From Triticum aestivum (Eukaryota > Streptophyta > Magnoliopsida > Poales > Poaceae): a DNA stretch of 64,000 bases. The stretch is taken from positions 142,900,461-142,964,460 of the forward strand of contig NC_057807.1 in the NCBI RefSeq assembly GCF_018294505.1, written 5' to 3'. Position 1 is the stretch's first letter. Each line of letters begins with the position of its first letter. The notes under the pieces are model-generated. The model did no database searches. It was not told the origin of the DNA and saw only the letters and a list, made by a program, of their open reading frames with translations. Position numbers and translations under genes: made by a program. Below are positions 24,148 to 36,029 of this stretch, piece by piece.

Positions 24148-25820
24148 AGCACTATATGCCTAGCGTAATGGCTTTAAAGAAAGCACTGCCAGGGAGACAA
24201 CCTGGAAGTTTTAGAGAGTCATTTTATTATGTTTTGTGCTTTTAGAAAGTTTTAAAACAAAAAATATAGGGGGGAACCTAAAACTTTTTCAAAAAGAAAA
24301 GTGAAAGTGAGAAAGACGAGCAGCGTTGAACTGGGGGAGCTCCTTGAACTTTGTTCATGGCCATGGAAACTTTGCAAATCTTGAATTACATAAACTTTTC
24401 AAAAAAATACCTTGAACAAATCCATTGTATTAGAAAAATAATGTGCCAAGATTTGCCTTTAGGATGATTAGATTGCTTGTTTGGTATGTTCGGTGCAAAA
24501 GAGAAACTTTGGCTGTGGTGCGTGAATTTACATTTTCTACAAGAACGTCAAAAGTTTCTGAAATTTTTACACAGTATTGCTATGCAAATTGTTTAATTTG
24601 TCCTAATTTTTCAGAATTTGTGGTGTTACTGAAGTATGGTCAATGTTCATATTGCTACAGACCGTCCTATTTTTTACAGATTCTGTTTTTGATGCATTGT
24701 TTTGCATGTTTTGATGGAACTATGGATTTTATCGTTTGTATAAGACATGGAGAAGTTAGGATACGGTAGTTATAATGCAAAAATAAAATATGAATGAGTT
24801 TGCAACAATATTTAAATTAGTGATTTGCTTTATTATACTGACGGGTCTCACAAGGGTTTTGTTAAGTTTTGTGTGATTGAAGTTTTGAAGTTTTGGGCGA
24901 GATCACGATGGATGAAGGAATAAGGAATGGCAAGGACCTAAGCTTGGGGATGCCCAAGGCACCTCAAGGTAATATTCAAGGAATCCCAAGCAACTAAGCT
25001 TGGGGATGCCCCGGAAGGCATCCCCGCTTTCTTCTAATAATCATCGGTAATTTTACTTGGAGCTATATATTTATTCTTCACATGATATGCACAAATTCTT
25101 GGAGCGTCTTTTGTTTTTATTTTTACCTTTTATTTTATGCACCATGCTGGTATGAGATAGTCCTTGGTTGATTTATAGAATGCTCTATGCACTTCACTTA
25201 TATCTTTTGAAGTTGGATGCTTGTTTCTCTACATAGAAACCATTATTTGCAGAATGCTCTTTTGCTTATATTTGTTAGAGCTTGGGCAATCCTTTTGTAG
25301 AAAGAATTAAACTCTCATTCTTCACTTATATCTATTTAGAGAGTTAACAGGAATTGGTCATTCACATGGTTAGTTATAAAATCCTATATAAAACTTGGAG
25401 ATCACTGAGTATGATATGTTTGATTCCTTGCAATAGTTTTGCGATATTGAGGTGGTAATATGGGGGCATGTTAGTAAAAGAACTAAAGTTGAGTATTAAT
25501 AATAGTGTTAAAGGAAGTAAGTCTTTACGCAAGTAAATCCTCACACATGTAAAGTGGTGGCCGCTGACATTAGCAGCGAGGTGTACAGTTGTTATTTTTA
25601 TTAATAATAAAGGGCTGTGGGGCTTTGCCTCATAGTAAATATTCAAAAAAAAAACATTAACAATGAGGTCAGAGCATAATTTATCCTTGATTGAAATCCT
25701 TCTGTGTTGGTTGAATCGAGGGAACGCGATGGTTAACTCCTACCAACCTCCCCCTAGGGGCATGCGAGTAGTACTTTGCTTCGAGGGCTAATAAAACTTT
25801 CACAAATAGTATATGAGTTC

Positions 25821-26758
25821 TGTCGGGGAAGATGATCCACGAACACCTATGGGACCGGTGGACCGAGCCCCTTTCGGTTCGGCGGGGGGCGGAGATCGCA
25901 CGAAGAGCAGATCGAGGCGAAGCACACGAGCAGTTTACCCAGCTTCGGAGCTCTCCGGAGAGATAATACTCCTACTGCTGCATGTATGTGTATATTGAGT
26001 TCTTGCTCGGGAGCGCTGAGAGCTACCAGACCGAGCGTGAGAGTGTCTCTAGCTTCGAACCCGTCGAACCCCCTCTACGTTGCGCATGGGCCTCCTTTTA
26101 TATGCTCAAGGGGTCACCGACAGGTGGCAACGTAGACAAGGGTAAAAAAGGAAAAGGACTAGCGGTAGGTACAACTACCATGTACAGTGTATCATACCTA
26201 ACCCTGACGGCAGGGGACAAAGGCAATAAATGCCCGTCTGTGTCGCCCAAACAGTGCAGAAAGGGACCGTCAGGGACGCCACCGCTTGCCACGATGGCAA
26301 TCTTGTCAGCGTTGCTTGCCACCGTGCACCGCTGGCTGCACAGCCTCTCGCCACGCGCGCCTGGAAAGGCCCCAGGGCGACACGTTGGTGGATGTGCTGG
26401 AGCGTGGGTACAGAGCGGTAGCCTGCCGCGGCAAGCGCCTTGCCGCGGCCGTTGTCTTGTCGTGCCCGGAAGCTTGTCGCTCACCGGGCCTTGCCGGGAT
26501 GCGTGGTGCGTCGCGGCAAGTTCCTTGAGATGCCTTGATCGGCCTTCCCGGCAAGCTCCTCTTGCCGGGGCCTTGTCTCCTGGGCTTGAATACTTTGTTC
26601 TTGAATGGCTTCCCGGCAAGCTCCTCTTGTCGGGGTCTTGTCTCCTAAGGAGCCACGGAGGATCTTGGCGGTCACCCGCCAAGCCTTGCCGCGGGGTGCT
26701 GCGACTGCCCGTGCACAGGTTCGGGATACTAGGGTACCCCTACTCTAGCACACCGACA
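25821..26758 (-). repeat. 3' LTR of Tat-type element B
   Basis: 938 bp from TGTCGGGGAAGATG to CACCGACA on the plus strand. Read on the minus strand it has CATATAAAAGGAGGCC, a TATA-like box. Rich in CCGGCAAG/CTTGCCGG inverted motifs (26400-26720). Confidence 0.75.
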
Positions 26759-26967
26759 GGAGCCCCCGGGCCTGGTCCACACACGGTGCCGAGCGCTGTT
26801 GGGCCAGGCCCAAAACAGGGCACGGGCACGCGCGGCCTAGGTTACGCCGTATCTTTCTCCGTATCCACCGCGCCCTCCCCTAATGGCACGCGTTGAATGT
26901 GGCGTCATGGGAGAGATCGTGGGTGGTTTCTTTATTTGGAAAAGCGGAACGTCCGCCCCCTCCCCCG

Positions 26968-26977
26968 TTATAAGTAG
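26968..26977 (+). promoter_or_regulatory. Possible TATA box for the antisense gene of element B
   Basis: CCCCCGTTATAAGTAGGGG lies 159-168 bases before the ATG at 27136, in a GC-rich, CT-rich leader. It points opposite to the LTR promoter. Inferred from position only. Confidence 0.4.
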
Positions 26978-27135
26978 GGGAAACAGGGGCAGTTCGCCCA
27001 TCTCGCCGGTTGCTACTCCAGTCTCAGAAATCTCCGCCGCTCCCCTCTTCTTCCCAAGGCTGAAAGAGAGCAGCGCTCCGCCCCCCATCGCCACTAGCAC
27101 CGCCAACACCGTCGATATCCTCCACCACCTCCGCC

Positions 27136-27345
27136 ATGGCTCCGAAAGCCGACAAGGGGAAGGGCGTGAAGTCGGCCGAGGCGCAGCGGCTCGCAGCGCT
27201 GCGAAAGGAGCGGGCAACCTCCCCTCCCCCCCAGCTCGCCGCAACGGAGCTGAGGGAGTACTACTACCTCTCCTGGTCGACGGAGACGCGAGCGCATACG
27301 CGCATGAAGGTACTTTCAGCCGCCGCCTCGAAACTGGCTCCGACC
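27136..27345 (+). pseudogene. First exon of antisense additional ORF in Tat-type element B
   Basis: The ATG in a strong context (CCGCCATGGC) opens MAPKADKGKGVKSAEAQRLA, then an Arg/Glu segment and LREYYYLSWSTETRAHTRMK, running to about residue 70. It lies near the 3' LTR but reads against the element. This is the position of the antisense additional ORF known from Tat-lineage gypsy elements, whose product carries the gypsy-type transposon domain. After about 27345 the similarity stops and the frame closes, so only the first segment is present. It is the counterpart of the longer remnant at 31809-35666 in element C. I infer a truncated copy. Confidence 0.45.
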
Positions 27346-27989
27346 GGATACCAAGTTGGGAAAAGAGAAAAAGTTAGGTGGAGAAGGGCGGCGAGGTCAA
27401 AAGGTTAGATCCCCGGCAGAGGCGGATGGAGGCCAAGGCGATTGTTTCGATGGCGCTGGCCACTTGCGTTGCCGGAGATTTCCTTCGGGATCCTACGTTC
27501 AGGTCGGCCGCCATGTTCATCGCCCCTGTTCGTCTCTGCGAGGCTACAATAAGTGGTGTGCTCTCAATCTTTGTAGCTTGACAATATTCTGGTCGGGCTC
27601 TTCATCACACGCTGCCATTCATGATGAAGGTACCAAGGTCGAAGGATGGGTGGGTGGCGGAGTGCGAGATTCATCGGTGACTGCTCACGATGCGACCCAT
27701 ATGGTGAGGGATGCAGAGAAAATGCTCCAGTAGAGTTCGGCGAGTCTGCGGTCAAGCTAGATCTGAAGGCGCTGGGTGGATTAGAAGGTATTTCTCCACC
27801 TACCTGCCCCAGACCTACCGCCCCCACCCCCACCCCATTATCACTTTGTTCTGTGTGGTAAATTGCCTTTAATTTCCAGTAGTTGATGTTGTTCTTGGTT
27901 GCTGATTAGAAGATTTTTCTCTAAGGATAGCAAAAATTTGCTGGCTGGAATCCCTGATGGTGGATCCATGGGAAAGCCATATGGATTTT
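27346..27989. other. Unassigned sequence between two Tat-type elements
   Basis: No recognised element. Short open stretches only (for example 27646-27861, + strand, VEFGESAVKLDLKALGGLEG). This sequence is directly continuous with 36956 onward once element C is removed, so it may be the upstream part of the locus that holds the FAR1-type fragment. Confidence 0.4.
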
Positions 27990-28675
27990 TGTCGGGGAAA
28001 ATACACAGGGGTACATGTTTTTCCCTTACTCGTGCGTGGACGAACCAAGATCAGATCAAAAAGAGCCAGATACCAAGTGGCTTGAAGAATCAACAAGAAG
28101 ATCGAAAGGATCCAAGGCCAAGTCAGAGGAGCCAGATATTATCGAGAGAGAAGCCTCCCTTGCCGGGCAGGTGAGACCGGCAAGGGGCGAGGCCACCCCT
28201 AGAAGGAGATGACCAAGGGATCTCGGCAGGGCTTGCCAAGACTCACGGAGGCCAGATTACCTCACCGACTACTCCTCCATGACCCACATCGTTGATCAGT
28301 GCGGTGTCAAGCCATAGAGTGATTGAGTGGCAGCCGTTTGCCACATGGCAGCCACTTCCTACCAAGGAAGCCTACAGATGACACCCGTCCGATGACGTGT
28401 CAAGCGAGTAGGCGTGGAGCTGGCAAAGATAGCCCGGCAAGCCCTATCGGGCAACCGACGACGTGACACTAAGCGGTGCATTAAATGTGCACTGCCAGCC
28501 TGTAGAGTTAGGTATTATAGCACTATTTGCTATCATATCAATGTCTAATGACTAAAATGCCACTGTGGTGACCCCTTGATCTATAAAAGGAGGCCCATGG
28601 CAACCGTAGAAGGGGTTCGGTTCGCGAGGTTAGAAGGTTAGACCACTTGCACCCCCATACGCGCGTAGTCACTGC

Positions 28676-29270
28676 TGATACGTCGCCAACGTATCTATAA
28701 TTGTTTATTGTTCCATGCTATTATATTATCCATCTTGGATGTTTTATATGCATTTATATTCTATTTTATATGATTTTTAGGACTAACCTATTAACCTAGA
28801 TCCTAGTGCCAGTTTCTATTTTTCCTTGTTTTTGAGTTTTATAGAAAAGGAATACCAAACGGAGTCCAATTGACCTGCCAAATTACGGAGATTTCTTGTG
28901 GACCAGAAGAAGCCCCCGAAGCAAAAGAGTTGGGCTAGAAGAGTCACGAGTCATTCACAAGGGTGGGGTGCGTGCCCTACCCTCCTGGTAGTGTGCCCCT
29001 AGCTCGTGGCTGACTCAGAGACCCCCCTGACGTGAAACCGACGCCAAAAATTCTTATAAATATAGAAACCCCTGAAATGAAACCTAGATCGGGAGTTCTG
29101 CCGCTACAAGCCTCTGTAGCTACCAAAAACCAAATGGGACCCTGTTCCGGCACCCTGCCGGAGGGGGGATCCATCACCGGTGGCCATCTTCATCATCCCA
29201 GTGCTCTCCATGACGAGGAGGGAGTAGTTCACCCTTGGGGATGAGGGTATGTACCAGTAGCTATGTGTTT

Positions 29271-29321
<51 letters not shown>

Positions 29322-30373
29322 TTCTAGATTTGGCACGATCTTGATGTATCGTGAGCTTTGCTATTATAGTTGGATCATATGATATTTTTCCCCCTGTACC
29401 TTCTTGTAATGGATTGAGTTTTCCCTTTGAAGTTATCTTATCGGATTGAGTCTTTAAGGATTTGAGAACACTTGATGTACGTCTTGCATGTGCTTATCTA
29501 TGGTGACAATGGGATATTCACGTGATCTACTTGATGTATGTTTTTGTGATCAACTTGCGGGTTTTGTGACCTTGTGAACTTATGCATAGGGGCTGACACA
29601 CATTTTCGTCTTGACTCTCCGGTAGAAACTTTGGGGAACTCTTTGAAATTCTTTGTGTTGGTTTGAATAGATGAATCTGAGATTGTGTGATGCATCTCGT
29701 ATAATCATATGCACGGATACTTGAGGTGACATTGGAGTATCTAGGTGACATTAGGGTTTTGATTGATGTGTATCTTAAGGTGTTATTTTACTATGAACTC
29801 TAGGGTTGTTTGTGACACTTATAGCAATAGCCCAATGGATTGATCGGAAAGAATAACTTTGAGGTGGTTTCGTACCCTACAATAATCTCTTTGTTTGTTC
29901 TCCGCTATTAGTGACTTTAGAGTGACTCTTTGTTGCACGTTGAGGGATTGTCATATGATCTAATTATGTTACCACTTTGAGAGAACTTGCACTAGTGAAA
30001 GTACGAACCCTAGGCCTTGTTTCGAAGCATTGCAATACCAATTTCGCTCACTTTTACCACTTGCTACCTTTCTGTTTTTATAATTTCAGATTACAAAAAC
30101 CTATATCTACCGTCCATATTGCACTTGTATCACCATCTCTTCGGCGAACTAGGGCGCCTATACAATTTACCATTGTATTGGGTGTGTTGGGACACAAGAG
30201 ACACTTTGTTATTTGGTTGAAGGGTTGTTTGAGAGAGACCATTAATCCTACGCCTCCCACGGATTGATAAACCTTAGGTCATCCACTTGAGGGAAATTTG
30301 CTACTGTCCTACAAACCTCTGTACTTGGAGGCCCAACAACGTCTACAAGAAGAAGGTTGCATAGTAGACATCA
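28676..30373 (+). mobile_element. WHAM-like solo LTR
   Basis: 1698 bp, TGATACGTCGCCAACG...GTAGACATCA, plus orientation, with no internal sequence on either side. Flanked by ACTGC (28671-28675) and GCTGC (30374-30378), a 5-bp TSD with one difference; the empty site in the other LTR reads GCTGC. A solo LTR arises by recombination between the two LTRs of a former full element. Confidence 0.88.
29273..29317 (+). repeat. (TC)n microsatellite, about 22 repeats
   Basis: Inside the solo LTR. The equivalent place in the other two WHAM-like LTRs (13334-13347, 19325-19334, read as GA) has only a few units, so it expanded here. Confidence 0.95.
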
Positions 30374-30618
30374 GCTGCCGCCCCGAAGCAACCTCTATCG
30401 GGCAAGTGTGCTACGCACCACCATCACCTTTCCTCCATCAATCCACCAAAGCAGGAGTAGGGTTTTATGCCTCACGGCAGCCCGAACCTGGGTAAAACTG
30501 CCTGTGTGATCTCTGTTGCACTGCCCTACGTTGGTCTGCTCTTTGTGCAACGCGCCTCCCCCTACCGAACCAGCAATGGGCGTCCTGGTCCCATAGGTGG
30601 CCACGGTTTCCCGCGACA

Positions 30619-30958
30619 TCTTTGGAGCGCCAGGTAGGGGGAGCACTTGCGCGAACCTGAAGGCGTAAGTAGCACGTCGTCGTCGTCACTGTCCACGTCT
30701 TCGGCGACGTCATCGACCATGGCACCTGTGAAGACAAAGAAGCAGAGCGGGGCCGTTCCCACACCACATTGTCGGTCTCCACGCCTCACCAAGGTCGCGA
30801 CTGTAGCGATGATCTCCGCTGGTGGCGGGAGACCCGTCCCGGCGACCCGCATGATGCAGCCACCATTCGGGCGCCGCTCGAAGAAAGGATGCAGAATCTG
30901 TGGATGTGAGCTTCCTCCTCCCTGTCCCTTTCCTTCGTCAGGAGTCAAATTGCTTTAG
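30619..30958 (+). pseudogene. Primer site and gag start remnant of Tat-type element C
   Basis: TCTTTGGAGCGCCAGGTAGG follows the LTR, then a plus-strand ATG (30719) opens MAPVKTKKQSGAVPTPHCRS and closes at 30958. No gag core domain follows; the sequence jumps to unrelated and then antisense coding sequence. It matches the leader of element A. Confidence 0.5.
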
Positions 30959-31808
30959 CCCCGGTGACATCGGCGTCGACGACTACCACGTGATGCTTGG
31001 TTCAGAATTCACCCTACCTAGGGCAATCCTGAGCGAAACGTTGGTATGAGTCTGTCGATTGACGCCCCGGCAAGCGTATTTCGGCAAGGCTGCCTGCATC
31101 AGCATGATCCGCGCACTGGTGGCTACTGGACTGACCCAAAAAGGAGAAGAGAAAGGGGGAAGGGGACCAGAGAACCTCGACACTATGCCCCGGTGTCAGC
31201 CAACCACGCAAAATGCATATCGGCCTCTACCGAGGACAAAGAAACCACCTGATTAGCTCTTGCTCTGTCGAGTTTCGCGAGCGCGCTCAGCACACACGAC
31301 CCGGCAAGGAGAAGGAAGCCTGGAACAAAAGCTAAGTTCATGTCATCATTTCCTGATTGATGCTTTAGAATTCTTTGCAGTCATTTATTCCTTAACCCTA
31401 GAGAGCGTTTGTATTGTGAAAATCCTCATGTGATGGAACCTCGGCTACCTTCTTTGGTTGCTCCATTGTCATGTCCGGAGCCGTGCTCGCAAGATGAGAG
31501 GCTGCACCGAAAACTACCTGGGAAAAACTTGTCGGGACACATTCACGCCATGATGACTGTTAAGGGCCGGACCCTTACAACAATCGCGGCAATATGATAC
31601 CGGCAAGCATCCAAAGCATACATGGAAATAGATCATACGAACGTGAGCGTACATGGCTCAAGGGGATAAACACACAATTAAGATTCCACCCAGGATACCA
31701 GTTTCACACAAACATCAGAGATAGAGTGACTAAACAAAAAATATGCGACATGTTTCATTACAGGGCAGCAGCGGCCCAATACTTGGGTGGGCGACCAGGT
31801 AGAGCGAT

Positions 31809-34800
31809 TCAAACCCGGAGGACCATGTCAGCCCATGATGCAGCCTTCTCCTTGGCAGCTTCGACATCGGCGCCTCCTGGGGGCTTTTTGAATCCATCAT
31901 CAAGGTCGAGATCTGGGTGGCGGCAAGCGATGTTGCTCAGGACCATGAAGAGGGTGTTGCGGGCCAGCTTCCGGGATTCGGTTGTGAAGCATTGGGCCCT
32001 CCCTGCTTCATGCGCCCCCAGCTTCTCGATCAGCTTGTTGAAGAAGACTCCCAACTTGGTGCTTGGAACCTGGTGCTGGCTGAGAGAGAAAACTGGGCTG
32101 TCCATGCCCATTTCCATGGCCCGGGTGCCAAGACGTTCAACTATGTTGATCAGGCTCTTGATCCAGAGGGTGCTTAAGTCGACCTGGTTCTTCAGCTTGT
32201 CTTCAGCATCCTACCGGAGACGATTGGCATTGTCCAAATCCCTGGGCATCAATTGTTGCTGGGACTCAAGCGACTCTGCTGAGCGCTCCAGTGAGTCGAT
32301 CCTCTTCCTCAAGTCCAAGATGTTGCCATTGGCGGCCTCGTGGCTCTGAGTCTTGGAAGAAAGCTATGATTGCACATCAGTTAAGAGGGTCTCTGCCTTC
32401 CGTGCTTCCTCCTTGAGGGCGTCCAGCTCCTTGTCGCTCCTGGCAAGTTCTTCCGCCCGCTCAGACACCTGCCGGTCAAGATCAGTCTTGGCGACAGACA
32501 CTGCGGCAAGATCATTAGTGAGCTTCTTCAGTCGAGCAGCAGACTCAACGGCAACAACATTTAGACCGTTTCATGCTTGTCCTCCAAATCCTTGGTGCGC
32601 TGGCGGATGAGAGCCTCCAATTCGTCATCCCTGGCGCGAAGAGTGGCCACAAGCTTCTCCTCCCAGAGAGAGAGAGATCTCGCTCTCTGGCATCCGGGGA
32701 AGACTTGTGGTCTGCCAGACGCGCCTCACGGGCCATGACATCCTCCCATGTCACGGGAAGCGTCTCGTGCTGCCTCAGGAGCACCTTGGAGTGCTTGTCA
32801 TGCCACTCGCGTAGCTCCAAGCCCTTATCCTTCAGCTTCTGGCTCATCTTGTCGACAGATTCACGCCGCTCCTTGAGCTCTGACCACTTCTGATTATGTT
32901 GGGTCTACATCTCCTTTACGCCTGCCACCATGGATTCCATAAAGGACAAGTCCATGGCAATAGTGATCGAGCCGTCAGCCTCCCTAGCTTCTTGAAAAGC
33001 GGAGCCAGGATGTGCTGAAGCTCTTCGGCAAGCTCGGTGTCCGTCGTCAAGGACAGACCGGGGGCTCCAGCTCCGGGCGGTGACAACACCGTGGCTAGCA
33101 GCTCGAGGAGGACAACGGGATCTCGAGGAAGGACCCAATGGCAGGGAGTGGGCCCATGGTCTTAAGAGGAATCTTCACCTCTACGGCCACTCCCTCTGCC
33201 GAGACGATCTCCGGAGGATGCTCCATCACCATAAGGGACCCATGCGCATCCCCAACAACAAGATCCTGTCCCTCCGCGGCGGCCTTGCCTATGTCAACCG
33301 CCACCTCCAATGGCTCCAGCTCTGCTGCTTGGCGGTCTGCAGGAAAAGGAGGACAGGAGACAATGAGGAAGCAGAAGTTAAAAAAAGAGAGAACAGAGAG
33401 AGGGAAAAGAAGAAAGAAGCAAAGAAAGATCAAGTATAGTACTTGGAGAAGTCTGCCAGGCAGGAACGTCAGTCTCCCTGACAACAGCTGTTGCCGGGCC
33501 CCGAGCTTCACCCTCTGCCGTAACAATCCCGCCAGCCTCCAAAGCGACTTTGTCCGCCAAGGGTTCCACGGGGCTATCTCCAGCTTGAGTGGCGGGGGAG
33601 GTGTGCCCCTCGAGGAGGAACTCGCCCCGCGTCGCCTCGCCTCTGCCACCGGGGGAGTAGGAGGACTGTTTTCATCGTCTTCGGCAGGAGGAACCAAGTC
33701 CTCACTCCCAGGCCGAGGGCTAGACTGGGGGCTTGACACAGGATCCTCGGCATCGCTCCCCACCAAGGCCGAGCTCTCTGTGCCCTCCGTCGATCCAAGA
33801 CGCCGGAGCTTCCTCCCGGAGCGATGGATGAGGGTTTCGGTCTCTTCCTACACATCCCTGCCGGCAACAACAAACACAAGAGGTCAGTTAGCAGGAATAC
33901 CTGGATATGCGTGAGCTATTCGCAAAATAAAATCCTCCTTACTCTTCTGCGATGAGCATGGAGTCCAAGTCGAACTCCATAGGAGGTGAGGGCTCCCTTC
34001 TCCTCTTTGGGGGTGCAGGAACAGAGCTCTCCGGCAGCAGCGGCGCCCGACACGGAGCCGCAGGATCAGACAAAGACGAGTCCTGGGAACAACTCGAACT
34101 CGAGCTGGAGTCAAGGCCATCATCAATCACCACTCGCTGGGTGGAAGGAGCCTTGATCTTGGCGAGGAGAGGAGATTAGCAGCATGCCGCCTCAACCTTG
34201 GAGGCTTCGGTGGTCGTTTTCTTCACCTGCCTGGCGATTGGGCCGACAGCGACACGCTTGCGGGTACGCTGCTCAAGGTCCGGCTCAGGGGCTTGAAGCC
34301 CGGCCACAAGCCACTCCTCAGGCTCCACCACCCCACCAATCTCCTTTGCTACCATGACTAGGGCATCTAGCCTGGCAAAGTTACCTCCGACAAGCTCTTT
34401 CTCGGCAGCTCCTTCCGTGGTTTGTGCCTCGCCGCCACCTTGGGAAGAACTTCCGTCCCTAGCCTTCCCCTTGCTTTTCCCGGCCTTCGTGGCCTTCGCC
34501 ATCTCCACGAGATAGGCCGCCTTGGCCTCCTCGACCTTCCTCAGGATATGCGCCACCTCCACAGAAGAAGTGGGCTTGTACATCCTAGTTTCAACCCTGG
34601 TGGCCACTTCCACCAGGGTGCTCGGCCACTCGAGCTCTTTATCAAGAGCGGGCATCTGCCAAGTGCTCGCCACCCCTTCAGCATTGCAGTCCGGCATCCA
34701 TGACAATATCTAGTCCCAGGCAGAATTGACGTTCAGGGGGATAATGGTTGCCGGGAGCTTGAACATGTCGAAGCGGCCGAACAGTTGATTGCACAACCAG

Positions 34801-35666
34801 GCGCGGCCATACACCGACAAGTTGTTACCCAACCTGGGGAGCAACCTCATCTTGTTTGCCGAATCGCCATACAGCCACGCAGATCTATCCCTTTCCCCCC
34901 AGCGGCGAGATTTGGCGGAGAAGAAAATCTGCCCCCACATGCTCGATGGTTAGCCTGGCAGCCCTCAAATTGGTGATCCCGTTGATTGCCGGGCACAACC
35001 TGTCTTTAGTAAGGCCCTTGGCGCTCCAATCCCTGCCGCGCTCAACACTTCCCTTCCGGACCTCACAGAAATTAGGGGCATCCTTGTCCTGAATCCAATA
35101 CCAATCGCCCTCCACTGATTCCACCTTTCATGCTGATACCCAGGGAGGTAATCCCAGATCTTCCTCGCAATGCATGGCATCCAGCTAATAACCCCGAAGC
35201 ATTAGGCTTTGCTCTCCACGTGCGGGACAAAGTAATGCCGAAACAGATCCACATTGGGCTTGACCCCAACAAAATTCTCACACAAATGGGCAAAGATGGC
35301 CATCGCCATTGCGTTTGGCGTGAAATCAAGGAGGTGGAACCCGTAGGTGTTCATGATCGCCTCAAAGAATCCAGAGAAAGGAGGGCAAAGGCCGCAGATG
35401 AAATAGGCGTAGAAGAAACAATAAGAATCATGCGGTACCTCCTTCCCCACCACAATGACTGCCCGTGCCCCATGCCCTTTCTCGACAGGCCTCCCCCACA
35501 GATATACGTACCTCTCCTGGAGGGCTGGACCACTCAGATTTGACAGAGTGAAGACGACATCTTCGCTCTGCCTCTTGCTCAACTCCGCCCCTCTTTTGCT
35601 CCCCTCGGTGGCAGCCTCCTTTGCCGCGGCCGCCTGCTTCTTCTTGTCCATGGGTTTCTTCCCCAT
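31809..35666 (-). pseudogene. Antisense additional gene with putative gypsy-type transposon domain (Tat-type element C)
   Basis: The minus-strand ATG at 35666 starts MGKKPMDKKKQAAAAKEAAT. About residues 70-155 contain SYCFFYAYFICGLCPPF, FFEAIMNTYGFHLLDFTPNA and FVGVKPNVDLFRHYFVPHVE, which I recognise as the putative gypsy-type transposon domain (Transposase_28). Coding-like sequence continues leftward in several frames: WYWIQDKDAPNFCEVRKG (about 35070-35125), an Ala/Lys/Glu-rich segment (34176-34706), Ser/Pro-rich segments (33939-34133, 33600-33766) and coiled-coil-like, Leu/Lys/Glu-rich segments (32545-32847, 31809-32117). It is broken by a stop at 35202-35204 and several frameshifts, though some breaks may be introns. 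It reads opposite to both LTRs. The family is known; its function is not. Confidence 0.6.
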
Positions 35667-36029
35667 TCCAGCGATGGTGGCGGAGAGAACTACAGCGGAA
35701 GGGAGAGAAGGGGAACTGTTGCTTGGCTTGCAGAGGAAGAAGATGGGGGAGCAGAGCAAAGAACAAATGAATCGCGACGCTCCATTTTTCTTGCTCTTAA
35801 GGGAGGGACGCAGAACAGGAACGCGACGCATCAGAAAGTTACTGTTTTACCTTAACTGCTACAGTCCCACGATCCCACGACACGTTGTAATTACACGAAG
35901 TGGACATTGGATTGACCGGCCGTCATGGTGAACCGGCAAGCGCAGCCCTCTCCTGCCACGTGTCCGCACACGGTTTGGGGCCTAACCCAACGTGCCAAGC
36001 GGCATGCATGGCTCAGGACCAGGGGCTTA

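Larger units (their letters stand above)
21326..25820 (+). mobile_element. Athila-type non-autonomous retrotransposon, part
   Basis: Plus orientation: 3' portion of a 5' LTR (21326-22682, ending CTTGTGGGTTATCA), primer site TGGCGCCGTTGCC (from 22694), a decayed ORF, then purine-rich non-coding sequence with AAGCTTGGGGATGCC near 24940-25020. It is interrupted on the left by Tat-type A and on the right at 25820 by Tat-type B. No pol domains. Confidence 0.75.
25821..27345 (-). mobile_element. Tat-type gypsy retrotransposon B, 3' end
   Basis: A minus-oriented LTR (25821-26758) is followed to the right by the purine tract (GGAGCCCCCGGGCCTGG, 26759-26775, read as its complement) and internal sequence containing an oppositely oriented ORF. 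The outer flank AGTTC (25816-25820) is one half of the expected TSD, in Athila-type internal sequence. The right end is indistinct; similarity that I recognise stops near 27345, and no 5' LTR is found in the window. Confidence 0.7.
27990..30618 (+). repeat. 5' LTR of Tat-type element C, interrupted
   Basis: Consists of 27990-28675 and 30374-30618, joined across the solo LTR. The uninterrupted 3' LTR (36030-36955) shows the empty site (GTAGTCGCTGCCGCCCC at about 36703). TATA-like CTATAAAAGGAGGCC is at about 28581-28595. Confidence 0.85.

Noticed and set aside
20394..26758. LTRs at 20394-21325 and 25821-26758 as one element
   Set aside because: Primer site lies left of the first and purine tract right of the second, so their interiors point away from each other; they belong to two elements.
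25982..26896. 304-codon plus-strand ORF
   Set aside because: Lies inside the LTR of Tat-type element B on the strand opposite to its orientation, is GC-rich without domain resemblance, and overlaps a 194-codon minus-strand ORF. It is an open stretch by composition.
31594..32349. 251-codon plus-strand ORF
   Set aside because: Mirror of the coiled-coil-like minus-strand coding of the antisense gene (31809-32117); composition is that of a reverse-frame shadow.
33138..33914. 258-codon plus-strand ORF
   Set aside because: Overlaps minus-strand Ser/Pro-rich coding of the antisense gene; no family resemblance, so taken as a shadow.
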